Source: Shimia isoporae
Lineage (GTDB): Bacteria; Pseudomonadota; Alphaproteobacteria; Rhodobacterales; Rhodobacteraceae
NCBI RefSeq assembly: GCF_004346865.1
Contig: NZ_SMGR01000005.1
Location: 62,001 to 126,000, forward strand
DNA: 64,000 nt
Direction: 5' to 3'
This document shows, in pieces, positions 35,183 to 44,130 of the stretch. A program made the translations under genes and the position numbers. The notes under the pieces were generated by a model. It searched no databases. It worked only from the letters and a program-made list of their open reading frames with translations, and was not told the origin of the DNA. Position 1 is the stretch's first letter; each line of letters starts with the position of its first letter.

Positions 35183-36637
35183 TCAGCCTCCCATCCGTGC
35201 GCGCAGACGTTCCACCATCTGCGCAGGCACTTCGGGCTGGCTCAAGGCATTGAGCATCCTCTTTTTCACATCGCCCGGTATGCGATCATTGGCTTCGATG
35301 GCCGTCACAAACCTTTGCCGCTCCTCATCGCTCAGAGCGACCATCGCGGGAGCCTCGGGTATTTCTCCTGCGGGTCCGATCGGTTTGACCTTGATGCCAG
35401 CGCCCAAAAGCGGCGTGCGCCGCGTCACAACACGCTGCCCCGTCAGCCCGCGTCCACGCACCAGAACCGAGTCACCCTGCCGGCGCAGCAAAGTGACATT
35501 TAGCGTGTCCAACCGGTCCTCTTCGCCCACCACAAGCACCGTGCCTGCTGCATCCAGAGCGGTCGCAGGCAACCGAACCACCCGCTCCAACTCCGGCTCC
35601 TGAACACGTACCGTGACAAAATCGCCGGGTTTCAGCCCCCGGGCGCCGTCTAGCCGCGCATAAAGAACCCGCCCGGTCTGGCCCTCGCCCACTGCCGCTG
35701 CATCACGGGTGATCACGCCAGTCGCCTGCAGGTCCGTGCCCATCACATCCAGCGATACCGTCACTTCGGATTGATGCAACCGGTCGTCCTCATCAAGCAA
35801 CCGCACGTATTGTGGCGTGGAAACGCGAAACGCCACCTCAAGTGACAAGGGGTCGATCAAGGTTGCAAGGCGCTCGTTCATCGAAACCAACCCGCCCTCG
35901 ACGGCATTCACCTCAGATAAAGTTCCGGCAAAATCTGCCCGTATTATCGTGTCATCCAAATCGCGCTCGGCTTCGGCCAATGCGATGCGCGTACGTTCGA
36001 GGCGTGTTTCCGCCTGATCGATGCGCGCCTCGCCCTGCGCCACGGACCGCCGGTTGGAAAGCACCGCCTGCCGTGCTGACGACAAAGCAAGTTCCGCCGT
36101 TTCGACCGCCGCAGCCGTCCCGACACCGCGCGACTGGAGATCAACCTGCCGGTCAAACGCCTTCTGCCTTAACGCCAGCTGTGCCTCAGCTGAAGCGAGC
36201 TCATCTTGGGCAAGCTTCAGCGTGCGCACCGCGTCACGGTCTTCTGCCTCGGCATCCAAAAGATCGTTGGCCAATCGATCCAGCGCAAAGCGAGCCTTGC
36301 TTGGATCGACCTGCACAAGAACCTCTCCTGCGTTCACACGCGCGCCATCTTCAAAGTTTTCCGAAAGCTGGATAATTGCGCCCGGCGCCGACGCTCGCAC
36401 TTCAAGGGAACGACGCGACTGCACCTCCCCAAACGCCACAAGCTCCGGCGCGATACGGCCTGCTTCTGCTTCAACGACATTCACCGAAAAAACACGTTCC
36501 CGTGCCGGTGGTCCGCTGTTGTCACGCGCCAAACGCTCTTCGAGCGCACCGCGAACCAGATTGCCCGCAAAAAGCAGAAGCCCGGCGGTCACCGCCAGCA
36601 GGAAAAGCCCTGTAAGGCTTTGTCTCAAAAACCGCAT
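35183..36637 (-). CDS. RND efflux periplasmic adaptor (membrane fusion protein)
   Basis: A 484-residue membrane fusion protein. One N-terminal helix (about 8-28) anchors it. A biotinyl-lipoyl-like domain follows with R-R-S-L-E-V-R-A-S-A-P-G, then a long coiled-coil hairpin (about 100-220) and beta-barrel domain. The start at 36637 (M-R-F-L-R-Q-S-L) is chosen directly before the anchor. It forms an operon with the pump 3 bp downstream and is the first gene. Confidence 0.9.
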   Translation of the reverse strand: MRFLRQSLTGLFLLAVTAGLLLFAGNLVRGALEERLARDNSGPPARERVFSVNVVEAEAGRIAPELVAFGEVQSRRSLEVRASAPGAIIQLSENFEDGARVNAGEVLVQVDPSKARFALDRLANDLLDAEAEDRDAVRTLKLAQDELASAEAQLALRQKAFDRQVDLQSRGVGTAAAVETAELALSSARQAVLSNRRSVAQGEARIDQAETRLERTRIALAEAERDLDDTIIRADFAGTLSEVNAVEGGLVSMNERLATLIDPLSLEVAFRVSTPQYVRLLDEDDRLHQSEVTVSLDVMGTDLQATGVITRDAAAVGEGQTGRVLYARLDGARGLKPGDFVTVRVQEPELERVVRLPATALDAAGTVLVVGEEDRLDTLNVTLLRRQGDSVLVRGRGLTGQRVVTRRTPLLGAGIKVKPIGPAGEIPEAPAMVALSDEERQRFVTAIEANDRIPGDVKKRMLNALSQPEVPAQMVERLRARMGG

Positions 36638-36777
36638 CTGGCTCCGTCTCCCTCTACGTCGCTCGGCGTTTATGATGCGCCCGACACCGCGAAATGCCAA
36701 GGCAACTTAGGGTGATACGCACTTGCCACGAACATCCGTCGAAAAAACTTCGGGGAAATGTCCCCCAAAACTGAAAC

Positions 36778-37320
36778 TCACTTTCGACGCATGTGTTCAT
36801 CAAGTCGCGGCATGATCTCGACAAAGTTACAGGGACGGTGGCGATAGTCGAGTTGCCACTTGAGGATTTCGTCCCATGCATCCTTGCAAGCGCCCGTACT
36901 CCCAGGCAGCGCGAAAAGGTAGGTGCCGTCAGTGACCCCGCCAGTGGCACGGCTTTGAACAGCACTGGTACCTATCTTTTGCATACTTACCATCGTGAAG
37001 ACCGTTCCAAAGGCTTCGATTTCCTTTTCGTAAACGTCCCGATGAGCCTCTACCGTCACATCGCGCCCGGTAAGGCCTGTGCCGCCTGTAGAAATGATCA
37101 CATCCACTGCATCGCTCTCACACCAGTCGCGCAATTGCGCCGCGATAAGTGCACGCTCGTCCTGCACTATTTTTCGGTCAGCCAGCTTGTGACCCGCATC
37201 TTCAAGACGCGCCACAAGGGTGTCGCCGGAGCGGTCCTCTGCCAACGAGCGCGTGTCACTCACTGTCAGAACAGCAATCCGTACGGGAATAAATTCTTTG
37301 CTCTCGTCGATCCTGCTCAT
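36778..37320 (-). CDS. moaB: Molybdenum cofactor biosynthesis protein MoaB
   Basis: A 180-residue MoaB/Mog-fold protein. It has V-L-T-V-S-D-T-R near the start and the S-T-G-G-T-G-L-T-G-R-D motif around 82-92, plus A-L-P-G-S near the C-terminal third. Family members adenylate molybdopterin. It is the last gene of a unit with the phosphoesterase (3-bp gap) and the uracil-DNA glycosylase. moaD and moaE lie separately at about 53.5-54.2 kb. Confidence 0.93.
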   Translation of the reverse strand: MSRIDESKEFIPVRIAVLTVSDTRSLAEDRSGDTLVARLEDAGHKLADRKIVQDERALIAAQLRDWCESDAVDVIISTGGTGLTGRDVTVEAHRDVYEKEIEAFGTVFTMVSMQKIGTSAVQSRATGGVTDGTYLFALPGSTGACKDAWDEILKWQLDYRHRPCNFVEIMPRLDEHMRRK

Positions 37321-37323
37321 TGC

Positions 37324-37929
37324 TTATCCTTTGGGCTCAACTTCAAACCACGTTCCCGCCGGACCGAGGTTCGCGACATGGCTTTCGCCTACCATGGCAC
37401 TCCGTCCCCAACAGTCGTGAATATGTCCGCAGACGACCAACGGAGGTTGAATACGCTCGATTGCCTGCAAAACAGCTGTCGACCCCAGCGAAACGCCTTG
37501 CGATGTCTTATCCACGACGCCTTTCGGCGGTGAATGCGTGATCAATACGTCCACGTCTTCACATCCGGACAAAAGCTCCGCTCCTTGTGCCTCGGTCAGG
37601 TCACAGGACCAATCCTTGAAAGGTGTGACAGGGATAGCGTAGCCGATGCCAAAAAGTTTCAGCCCCGCCACTTCGGTCGTTTCCCCGTGCAAAACCACAG
37701 CATTCTCAGGCGCAGCGCCGCGTAATTCGTCTTCGCTCTCATTGTTGCCGGGCACCATCACCACGGGCCCTTTCAGGCCGTCAAGTAAGGCCATCGCCCC
37801 TTCCAAATCCAATCGGTGATTGGTGAAGTCTCCCGCCGCGATCACCAAATCAGCATTCCGGCTCATTTCCACAAGCCTGCGCGCCGCCGGTGCTGCGCGA
37901 TGCAAGTCCGAAAAGGCCAGTACCTTCAC
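37324..37929 (-). CDS. Metallophosphoesterase
   Basis: A 201-residue calcineurin-like phosphoesterase. Motifs are F-S-D-L-H (residues 6-10), A-G-D-F-T-N, P-G-N-N-E, T-H-S-P-P-K-G and G-H-I-H near the C terminus, giving the usual two-metal site. The start is a GTG at 37929 with GGAGG 7 nt upstream; it overlaps the glycosylase stop by 4 bp (GTGA). The natural substrate is unknown; the YfcE-like fold acts on phosphodiesters. Confidence 0.87.
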   Translation of the reverse strand: MKVLAFSDLHRAAPAARRLVEMSRNADLVIAAGDFTNHRLDLEGAMALLDGLKGPVVMVPGNNESEDELRGAAPENAVVLHGETTEVAGLKLFGIGYAIPVTPFKDWSCDLTEAQGAELLSGCEDVDVLITHSPPKGVVDKTSQGVSLGSTAVLQAIERIQPPLVVCGHIHDCWGRSAMVGESHVANLGPAGTWFEVEPKG

Positions 37930-38708
37930 GAAATTTCCTCCAGCTTGGCCTTCAGGCTTAACAAATCTGCCCAAGCCTCGCGTTTCATCCCTGGTTGGCG
38001 CAAAAGGTAAGCAGGATGGAACATGGGCATCACAGGCTTGCCGAACGCTTCCTGCCAATTCCCCCGCAGTCGCGTGATCCCTCTCCGGCCAAGCACAGCA
38101 TCGCAAGCAATATTGCCCATCAAGACGATGAGATCGGGCGCAACAATCTCTACGTGCCGCTCCAGAAACGGTTTCAGCATGGCAATTTCTTCAGGCTTGG
38201 GATCACGGTTTTGCGGTGGGCGCCAAGGCAATACATTCGTGATGTAAATCGCATCTTTGGACAAAGGCACTTCCCGCCCCATGTCAATTGCGCCGAACAT
38301 CCGATCCAAAAGCTGCCCGGCACGCCCTACAAAAGGTTTGCCTTCACGGTCCTCGTCACGCCCCGGGGCCTCGCCGATGATCATGACACGCGCTGCCGGG
38401 TTGCCGTCCGCAAAGACAAGGTTTCGAGCGCCGCGCTTCAGCTCACAGTGATCAAAGGCCGCCATTGCTGCCCTAAGCCCGTCAAGGTCGGCGACATCGG
38501 CTACAGCCTTCCTCGCCTCAACCACAGTATCGATCTGAACCTTTTGCGGCGGTGCATCGACAGGCGGGGGCGTAACCTTGGGCTTGGGAGCTTCTTTTGG
38601 CGTTTCATAGCGGTTGACCGGCGAATCCAGCATCGCTTCCGTGGCGCCGAGTTCCACCTGCCAGGCCAAAAGCGCTTCCGCTGTGTAATAATCAAGTGCC
38701 GATTCCAT
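37926..38708 (-). CDS. Family-4-like uracil-DNA glycosylase lacking most Fe-S ligands
   Basis: A 260-residue protein. After an N-terminal Pro-rich extension of about 60 residues comes the UDG core: [20 protein letters not shown] motif 1 and M-F-H-P-A-Y-L-L-R motif 2. Canonical family-4 enzymes bind a 4Fe-4S cluster with four Cys. Here only one N-terminal Cys (D-H-C-E-L-K) remains, and the T-N-V-L-P-W-R-P-P segment has no Cys where K-C-R-P-P is usual. It probably removes uracil without the cluster. The ATG at 38708 follows a TTG in frame. It is divergent from pyrB. Confidence 0.85.
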   Translation of the reverse strand: MESALDYYTAEALLAWQVELGATEAMLDSPVNRYETPKEAPKPKVTPPPVDAPPQKVQIDTVVEARKAVADVADLDGLRAAMAAFDHCELKRGARNLVFADGNPAARVMIIGEAPGRDEDREGKPFVGRAGQLLDRMFGAIDMGREVPLSKDAIYITNVLPWRPPQNRDPKPEEIAMLKPFLERHVEIVAPDLIVLMGNIACDAVLGRRGITRLRGNWQEAFGKPVMPMFHPAYLLRQPGMKREAWADLLSLKAKLEEIS

Positions 38709-38881
38709 GGCCAAACACTAACGTCTCTGCCAAGGTGGTAAAAGACCATGCAATTTCCGGCAAATACCCGCCGATTTTACGAATTTTCATAGCGGCCATG
38801 CAGCCAGTGTCCAATGCCACGCTTGCCCTGCAAAAAGGGTCTCCATATAAGCGGCGCGATCGAGACAGAAGGAGAGCCCCA

Positions 38882-39847
38882 ATGACCTTTGGCCACAATC
38901 ATCTTCTGGGGATCGAGCCCCTGCGGCCCGACGAAATCACCTCTATTCTCGATCTTGCTGACAGTTACGCCGATCAGGCGCGCACCGAGGACAAGCATTC
39001 CACTGCGCTCAAAGGCATGACCCAGATAAACATGTTCTTCGAGAACTCGACCCGCACACAGGCCAGTTTCGAAATTGCAGGCAAGCGCCTTGGCGCGGAT
39101 GTAATGAACATGGCGATGCAGGCCAGCTCGATCAAAAAAGGCGAAACCCTGATCGATACGGCGACAACCTTGAATGCCATGCACCCCGATCTTCTTGTCG
39201 TGCGGCACCCGCACTCAGGCGCTGTGGACTTGCTGGCACAGAAAGTGAACTGTGCTGTCCTGAACGCGGGTGACGGTCGCCACGAACACCCAACCCAAGC
39301 ACTTCTTGACGCGCTAACAATTCGACGCGCCAAGGGCCGCATCCATCGCCTCAACGTAGCGATCTGCGGTGACATCGCCCACAGCCGGGTGGCGCGTTCC
39401 AACTTGATTCTGCTGAACAAGATGGAAAACCGCGTGCGGCTGATCGGGCCTCCCACGCTGGTTCCGGGCAGCTTCAAGAACTTCGGCGCCGAGATATACG
39501 AAGATATGGAAGAAGGCCTAAAAGACGTGGACGTCGTGATGATGCTACGCCTTCAGAAAGAACGCATGGACGGCGGCTTCATCCCGTCCGAACGGGAATA
39601 CTATCACCGCTACGGTCTGGACGCCGCCAAACTGGCGAACGCCAAGGATGACGCAATCATCATGCACCCGGGCCCTATGAACCGCGGTGTTGAGATCGAC
39701 AGCGAGATCGCCGACCACCCAACCCGCTCCGTCATTCAGGAGCAGGTCGAGATGGGCGTCGCTGTCCGTGCCGCAGCAATGGACCTTCTGGCGCAGAATC
39801 TGCGCGCCCGACGGGCCGAAGCTGCCAATCATCCGGTCGAGGTCTAA
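38882..39847 (+). CDS. pyrB: Aspartate carbamoyltransferase catalytic subunit
   Basis: A 321-residue enzyme. The carbamoyl-phosphate site F-F-E-N-S-T-R-T lies around residues 48-55, and H-P-x-Q-A-L near H-E-H-P-T-Q-A-L binds substrate. It condenses carbamoyl phosphate and aspartate in pyrimidine synthesis. The start at 38882 has AAGGAGAG upstream; the same leader motif precedes the pyrC-like gene. No regulatory subunit gene (pyrI) is nearby. The inactive dihydroorotase homologue downstream suggests a PyrB-PyrC' type holoenzyme as in Pseudomonas. Confidence 0.96.
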   Translation: MTFGHNHLLGIEPLRPDEITSILDLADSYADQARTEDKHSTALKGMTQINMFFENSTRTQASFEIAGKRLGADVMNMAMQASSIKKGETLIDTATTLNAMHPDLLVVRHPHSGAVDLLAQKVNCAVLNAGDGRHEHPTQALLDALTIRRAKGRIHRLNVAICGDIAHSRVARSNLILLNKMENRVRLIGPPTLVPGSFKNFGAEIYEDMEEGLKDVDVVMMLRLQKERMDGGFIPSEREYYHRYGLDAAKLANAKDDAIIMHPGPMNRGVEIDSEIADHPTRSVIQEQVEMGVAVRAAAMDLLAQNLRARRAEAANHPVEV

Positions 39848-39849
39848 AC

Positions 39850-39951
39850 GTGGAAGATCCCAAAGATCCGAAGATGAGCGGCCGCGTCGCAACCGTGGCT
39901 CTGATTGTCATGTTTGCCTTTGTCGGTCTCATGATCTGGATCGGAGGCTGA
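39850..39951 (+). CDS. Small single-helix membrane protein (33 aa)
   Basis: A GTG at 39850, two bases after the pyrB stop, opens a 33-codon frame. It has a charged start (E-D-P-K-D-P-K) and one hydrophobic helix (V-A-T-V-A-L-I-V-M-F-A-F-V-G-L-M-I-W-I) ending G-G. It is separated by 4 bp from the next start, so it sits in a tightly packed operon. No family is recognised. Confidence 0.6.
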   Translation: MEDPKDPKMSGRVATVALIVMFAFVGLMIWIGG

Positions 39952-39955
39952 GCGC

Positions 39956-40516
39956 GTGCATGTCTCGGCCTCAGAACGCGGTCTGGTGCGGCTTTTCGCC
40001 GTCGACTTGCCGTCTGAGGAGGTCGAGGCGTTTCGCGAGTCCGTTTTTGACGGCGACGGTGAACTGATCGACTGGCCGCTGGCCAACGCACTCGGAGCTT
40101 TTGATCTCGACGAAGACTACATCGAGCTCTTTAACGTGCGTGATCTCGAGGGTCTCGGCCTTCCGGGATACATGGTGCAGGGCTTGGGAATATCCGAGCG
40201 CGACGTACAGGAGGACGGCAACCGCCTGTCCGCTCAGCGCGGTTGGGTACTGGTTGTCTTGTCCTCCGCATTTGGCCGCACCGAACAGACCCTCTCCCCG
40301 CGCCGCCCGCTAAGGTGGCTGGGCACCTACAAGGAAGAGGGCGCGCGGGTTCGCTATGATCCATTGCCGTCCGCCGGTGCCAAGGGTGCGCCTCTGGATG
40401 TGCCCCCCAAACCTGTTACTTCGAACCCATACAAAACGGTTCTTTTGGCCATACTTGCCTTGCCTGCCGCGGCGCTCGTTCTGGGCCTATTGTTTCTTTG
40501 GGGAAGTGCGAAATGA
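39956..40516 (+). CDS. Hypothetical tail-anchored membrane protein (186 aa)
   Basis: A 186-residue protein starting with GTG. The first 150 residues are soluble and acidic (L-V-R-L-F-A-V-D-L-P, then D-E-D-Y-I-E-L-F). A single C-terminal helix (about 161-182) anchors it. It overlaps the next gene by 4 bp (ATGA) and follows the small helix protein by 4 bp. It lies in the unit between pyrB and the pyrC-like gene. No function is assigned to it. Confidence 0.7.
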   Translation: MHVSASERGLVRLFAVDLPSEEVEAFRESVFDGDGELIDWPLANALGAFDLDEDYIELFNVRDLEGLGLPGYMVQGLGISERDVQEDGNRLSAQRGWVLVVLSSAFGRTEQTLSPRRPLRWLGTYKEEGARVRYDPLPSAGAKGAPLDVPPKPVTSNPYKTVLLAILALPAAALVLGLLFLWGSAK

Positions 40517-41019
40517 GCCAACCCCAATTGCCCGACACCATCCGGCTGCACGATGACGAGGACCTTATCGCGATTTGGCAACCGGCCTTTGGGCCGTTCT
40601 TGCGCAAGCTGGTTGTGGTGTCCCTTCTCACTGCTGTTGTGCTTGGCAGGCTGATTTTTGTCTTTACCGATCTATCCGGCGTTTTGTCGTGGACCATCAG
40701 CATCCTGGTCTCCGCCGCGCTTTACGCTTTCCTGTTTGATGATGTTTTTGAATGGCGACAACGCCGCGACGATCACTGGGTTTTGACAAACTGGCGTCTG
40801 ATTTTCGTGAACCCGATGGACGAAAGTGAGCCCGACAGCCTGTCTCTGTCAGATTGCGGCACCGCCAAAGGTTGGATGTGGTGGTCTGTACGTCTGCGAC
40901 TTTTGCCGCGTGGCGCAATGATCCTGCCCTTCCTGAAAGATCGCAAAGGCGTCGCCGCTGAAATCAACACCGCGGTTTCCACATACAGGTCCGCGCAATC
41001 CGCCGGGGGTACCTCATGA
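40513..41019 (+). CDS. bPH2-like membrane protein A (168 aa)
   Basis: A 168-residue protein starting M-S-Q-P-Q at 40513. Two membrane helices (about 34-54 and 60-78) are followed by a region like bacterial PH domains: W-V-L-T-N-W-R-L-I-F-V-N-P, then a short beta-rich stretch. Overlaps of 4 bp link it to both neighbours. The next gene has the same layout, so the two are probably diverged paralogues. Confidence 0.65.
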   Translation: MSQPQLPDTIRLHDDEDLIAIWQPAFGPFLRKLVVVSLLTAVVLGRLIFVFTDLSGVLSWTISILVSAALYAFLFDDVFEWRQRRDDHWVLTNWRLIFVNPMDESEPDSLSLSDCGTAKGWMWWSVRLRLLPRGAMILPFLKDRKGVAAEINTAVSTYRSAQSAGGTS

Positions 41020-41468
41020 GCAGAAAAGACGAAGCCCGCATGGCCCCGAAAACCGAGTTGAATATGGATGAGACCGTGCTGCAGAGTTTCACGGCAGACC
41101 GCATGACTTATATTCGGTCATCCGCGTGGCTGGCTGCAGGGGCGATGGCATTTGGCATGATTGCGCTTTGGGCCATGGGCAATCCGCACGTTTGGACCGG
41201 CGCCGTCGGCGGCCTTGCAGCCATCGCCGTCCGCACAGCCTACCTAATGAGCGAAGAGCTAGCGGCGCGTTGGGATCTGACCAATCAGCGAGTTCTCGGC
41301 CCGGGCACCAAAGCCATCCGTCTGGGTGAGATCAAGGAACTCAACACTCTGGGCTCCGTTGTCCAGATAGTGACCCACTCCGGCGATAAACATCTCATAA
41401 AGTTTCAGGCTGACCCTGCGAAAACCATCGCTGCAATCCAGTCATCTCAGGCTGGAGGTCAGACATGA
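41016..41468 (+). CDS. bPH2-like membrane protein B (150 aa)
   Basis: A 150-residue protein with two membrane helices (about 37-55 and 61-77) followed by a PH-like stretch: W-D-L-T-N-Q-R-V-L-G-P-G, then I-R-L-G-E-I-K-E-L, the typical bPH_2 (YdbS/YdbT) pattern. It overlaps the upstream paralogue by 4 bp. Its conserved place between pyrimidine genes is noted but no link to pyrimidine synthesis can be drawn. Confidence 0.68.
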   Translation: MSRKDEARMAPKTELNMDETVLQSFTADRMTYIRSSAWLAAGAMAFGMIALWAMGNPHVWTGAVGGLAAIAVRTAYLMSEELAARWDLTNQRVLGPGTKAIRLGEIKELNTLGSVVQIVTHSGDKHLIKFQADPAKTIAAIQSSQAGGQT

Positions 41469-41532
41469 CGCTCGATCGCCGTAGCACAACCCCACTCATT
41501 GCCTGCATTTGCGCCTTCCAAGGAGAGCCCCA

Positions 41533-42810
41533 ATGACCACACTCTTCACCAACGCCCGCCTGATCGATCCCGCCCGCAACAGCGATGCTCCCGGTTGGGT
41601 GCTTGTGCGAGATGGCCTGATCGTGGCGTTTGGCGATGGCGTTTCCCCCGAAAGCGCGGATGAGATTGTAAACTGCAACGGAAAATGTCTCGCGCCGGGC
41701 ATTGTGGACATTGGGGTCAAGGTCTGTGAGCCCGGAGAGCGACACAAGGAAAGCTACAAAACCGCCGGCTTGGCCGCCGCTGCTGGTGGTGTCACCACAA
41801 TGGTTACCCGCCCCGACACGCTGCCCGCGATTGATACCCCTGAAGTGCTTGAGTTCGTAGAACGCCGTGCCAATGAGGCCGCCCCGGTCAACGTGGTGTC
41901 GATGGCCGCTTTGACCAAGGGGCGCGAAGGCAAGGAGATGACGGAAATCGGTTTCCTAATGGATGCTGGCGCGATTGCCTTCACCGACTGCGACCATGTC
42001 GTCACCAACAACAAGGTGCTTAGCCGCGCAATGACCTATGCCCGTGCCAATGGGGCTCTGGTAATGGGCCATCCACAGGACCCGGGGTTGTCCAAGGGTG
42101 CTGCCGCCAATGCCTCGAAATTTGCCGCATTACGGGGCCTGCCTGCCGTGTCCCCAATGGCGGAACGTATGGGGTTGGACCGTGATCTGGCGCTCGTGGA
42201 AATGACGGGTGTTAAATACCACGCGGATCAAATCACAGCCGCACGCGCCCTCCCTGCATTGGAACGCGCCAAGAAAAACGGCTTCGATGTGACTGCGGGT
42301 ACTTCGATCCACCACCTTACGCTCAACGAACTGGACGTTGCTGACTACCGAACTTTCTACAAGGTCAAGCCGCCACTGCGGGCCGAAGAAGACCGACTCG
42401 CGTTGGTCGAAGCGGTTAAAACGGGCCTGATAGATGTGATCTGCTCCATGCATACGCCGCAGGACGAAGAATCCAAGCGCTTGCCTTTTGAGGAAGCCGC
42501 CTCAGGCGCAGTGGGCCTGGAAACTCTGCTGCCCGCAGCCATGCAGCTTTATCAGAACGGCGACCTGTCTCTGCCTCAGCTATTCAAGGCTATGGCTCTC
42601 AACCCAGCGAACCGTCTCGGATTGCCAGCTGGCCGGATCGAAGAAGGTGCGCCGGCCGACTTCGTCGTTTTTGATCCTGACGCTCCGTTCATTCTGGACC
42701 GCTTCAAACTGCAGTCCAAATCCAAGAACACTCCGTTTGACGGCGCCAAGATGCAGGGTAAGGTGCACGCCACTTACGTGGCCGGAAAGGCCGTCTACCG
42801 GAGAGACTAA
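41533..42810 (+). CDS. Dihydroorotase homologue, apparently non-catalytic (PyrC'-like)
   Basis: A 425-residue amidohydrolase-fold protein of the class I dihydroorotase family. The metal motif D-x-H-x-H-x-R-E-P-G is replaced: Asp59 is kept, but Gly61 and Lys63 stand where the two His should be (D-I-G-V-K-V-C-E-P-G). The catalytic T-D-H-A-P motif is S-M-H-T-P at 305-309, so the Asp is lost. Pseudomonas has an inactive PyrC' of this kind that is needed for assembly of active PyrB. The pyrB gene upstream shares the same AAGGAGAGCCCCA leader. A true dihydroorotase must then be encoded elsewhere. Confidence 0.85.
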   Translation: MTTLFTNARLIDPARNSDAPGWVLVRDGLIVAFGDGVSPESADEIVNCNGKCLAPGIVDIGVKVCEPGERHKESYKTAGLAAAAGGVTTMVTRPDTLPAIDTPEVLEFVERRANEAAPVNVVSMAALTKGREGKEMTEIGFLMDAGAIAFTDCDHVVTNNKVLSRAMTYARANGALVMGHPQDPGLSKGAAANASKFAALRGLPAVSPMAERMGLDRDLALVEMTGVKYHADQITAARALPALERAKKNGFDVTAGTSIHHLTLNELDVADYRTFYKVKPPLRAEEDRLALVEAVKTGLIDVICSMHTPQDEESKRLPFEEAASGAVGLETLLPAAMQLYQNGDLSLPQLFKAMALNPANRLGLPAGRIEEGAPADFVVFDPDAPFILDRFKLQSKSKNTPFDGAKMQGKVHATYVAGKAVYRRD

Positions 42811-43419
42811 ATGCCCTTGATCGATTCGACCCCCACCGTCCTGATGCTCTGGGCGGTGCTTGGATATCTCTTGGGGTCGGTCCCCTTTGGCATGGTTCTA
42901 GCCAAAGTAATGGGGCTCGGCAATTTGCGTGATATCGGATCCGGCAACATTGGGGCCACCAATGTGTTGCGGACCGGCTCAAAGAAAGCAGCCGCGCTGA
43001 CGCTCGTTCTTGATGGCGGCAAGGGCGCCGCAGCAGTGTTGCTTGCGCGCGGATTGGCTGGCGAAGATGCCGCACAGATCGCGGGCCTTATGGCCTTTAT
43101 TGGTCACTGTTATCCTGTCTGGCTCAAATTCAGGGGCGGCAAGGGTGTTGCGACATTCCTCGGGCTGATTTTGGCTCTCGCCTGGCCCGTCGGAATTGCC
43201 TGTTGCCTTACATGGCTGGTCGGCGCGGCCGTCTCTCGGATTTCCTCATTCGGAGCACTGTTCTCTGCGGGTATGTCCACGGTATGGATGGTGATCCTGG
43301 GCCAATCAGAAGCATTTTTGCTAGGTGTTGTACTGACAATCATCGTTTTCTGGCGTCACCGCGAAAACATCAAACGCATGCGCGCCGGTACAGAACCGCG
43401 TATTGGGCAGAAATCCTGA
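42811..43419 (+). CDS. plsY: Glycerol-3-phosphate acyltransferase PlsY
   Basis: A 202-residue membrane enzyme. The signatures are G-S-V-P-F-G (residues 18-23), G-S-G-N-I-G-A-T-N-V-L-R-T-G and G-G-K-G-V-A-T-F, which bind acyl-phosphate and glycerol-3-phosphate. It starts the phospholipid pathway with PlsX. It begins at the base after the pyrC-like stop, so it shares the transcript. The length and five-helix layout are typical. Confidence 0.94.
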   Translation: MPLIDSTPTVLMLWAVLGYLLGSVPFGMVLAKVMGLGNLRDIGSGNIGATNVLRTGSKKAAALTLVLDGGKGAAAVLLARGLAGEDAAQIAGLMAFIGHCYPVWLKFRGGKGVATFLGLILALAWPVGIACCLTWLVGAAVSRISSFGALFSAGMSTVWMVILGQSEAFLLGVVLTIIVFWRHRENIKRMRAGTEPRIGQKS

Positions 43420-43593
43420 ACCTGACGGCCCGCAACGGCCCAAATCACACATCTATTTCGAGCGCTTTCTGGCGGAATTGCGCCCGAAGTCTTAATTTCT
43501 CCTGTCCCTCAACTCTTCTTTAACGAGTATGCCCAAAAACATCCGCATACTCAGGGCGGAAAATCCCCCATGTGTTCCTCAGGAGGGTGTAAA

Positions 43594-44034
43594 TTGCCGG
43601 TCCACTTTGAAGTTTTCCCGCAGTTCCCTCTCATCTACAGCCGTTTTGTGGGCAGCGTTTCAAAAGAAGACGTCAGTGCACGGCTGGCTGGCACCCTGCC
43701 TCAAGCAGATAGTTTTTCGGAATTGGCAGAGATAATCGACCTGACCGACGTCACAGAACTTGCAATCACCCCATCTCTCATCTGTGCCATTGCCGATGAA
43801 ATCGCATGGCAACACAGCGAGATCGGCAGACTTCACAAACTATGCATTTTGCGACCGGCCAGCGCGAGTTGTCCTGGGGTCGATCTGCTTCTGGAGCTTC
43901 TGGCCGGACATGGTCAGGAGATGCCAATCATAGTGGTTACTGCACCCTCAGATGCCGTGCGCGAGTTGAAGCTCCCGGCGGAAAGCCTGCGTCTATTGCC
44001 GAGGCATTTCATGCCTCCGCTGCATCTCGTATGA
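43594..44034 (+). CDS. STAS-like small protein A
   Basis: A protein of about 146 residues of unknown function with an alternating beta/alpha pattern like STAS-type folds. The start is set at a TTG (43594) with AGGAGGG 6 nt upstream. The resulting start (M)-P-V-H-F-E-V-F-P-Q-F-P-L-I-Y-S-R-F aligns with M-P-I-H-A-R-Y-I-D-A-L-D-I-M-Y-F-T-F of the next gene. An upstream ATG (43570) would put the ribosome site inside the gene. The two are tandem paralogues. Confidence 0.65.
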   Translation: MPVHFEVFPQFPLIYSRFVGSVSKEDVSARLAGTLPQADSFSELAEIIDLTDVTELAITPSLICAIADEIAWQHSEIGRLHKLCILRPASASCPGVDLLLELLAGHGQEMPIIVVTAPSDAVRELKLPAESLRLLPRHFMPPLHLV

Positions 44035-44130
44035 CCGATACCGGAAACCTTCCGAAAAACTTCACTTGTTAGGTATTTATTTGCTTCCACACACCAGAGT
44101 GCCGCAAATTCTACAAGTCCGGACCATACC

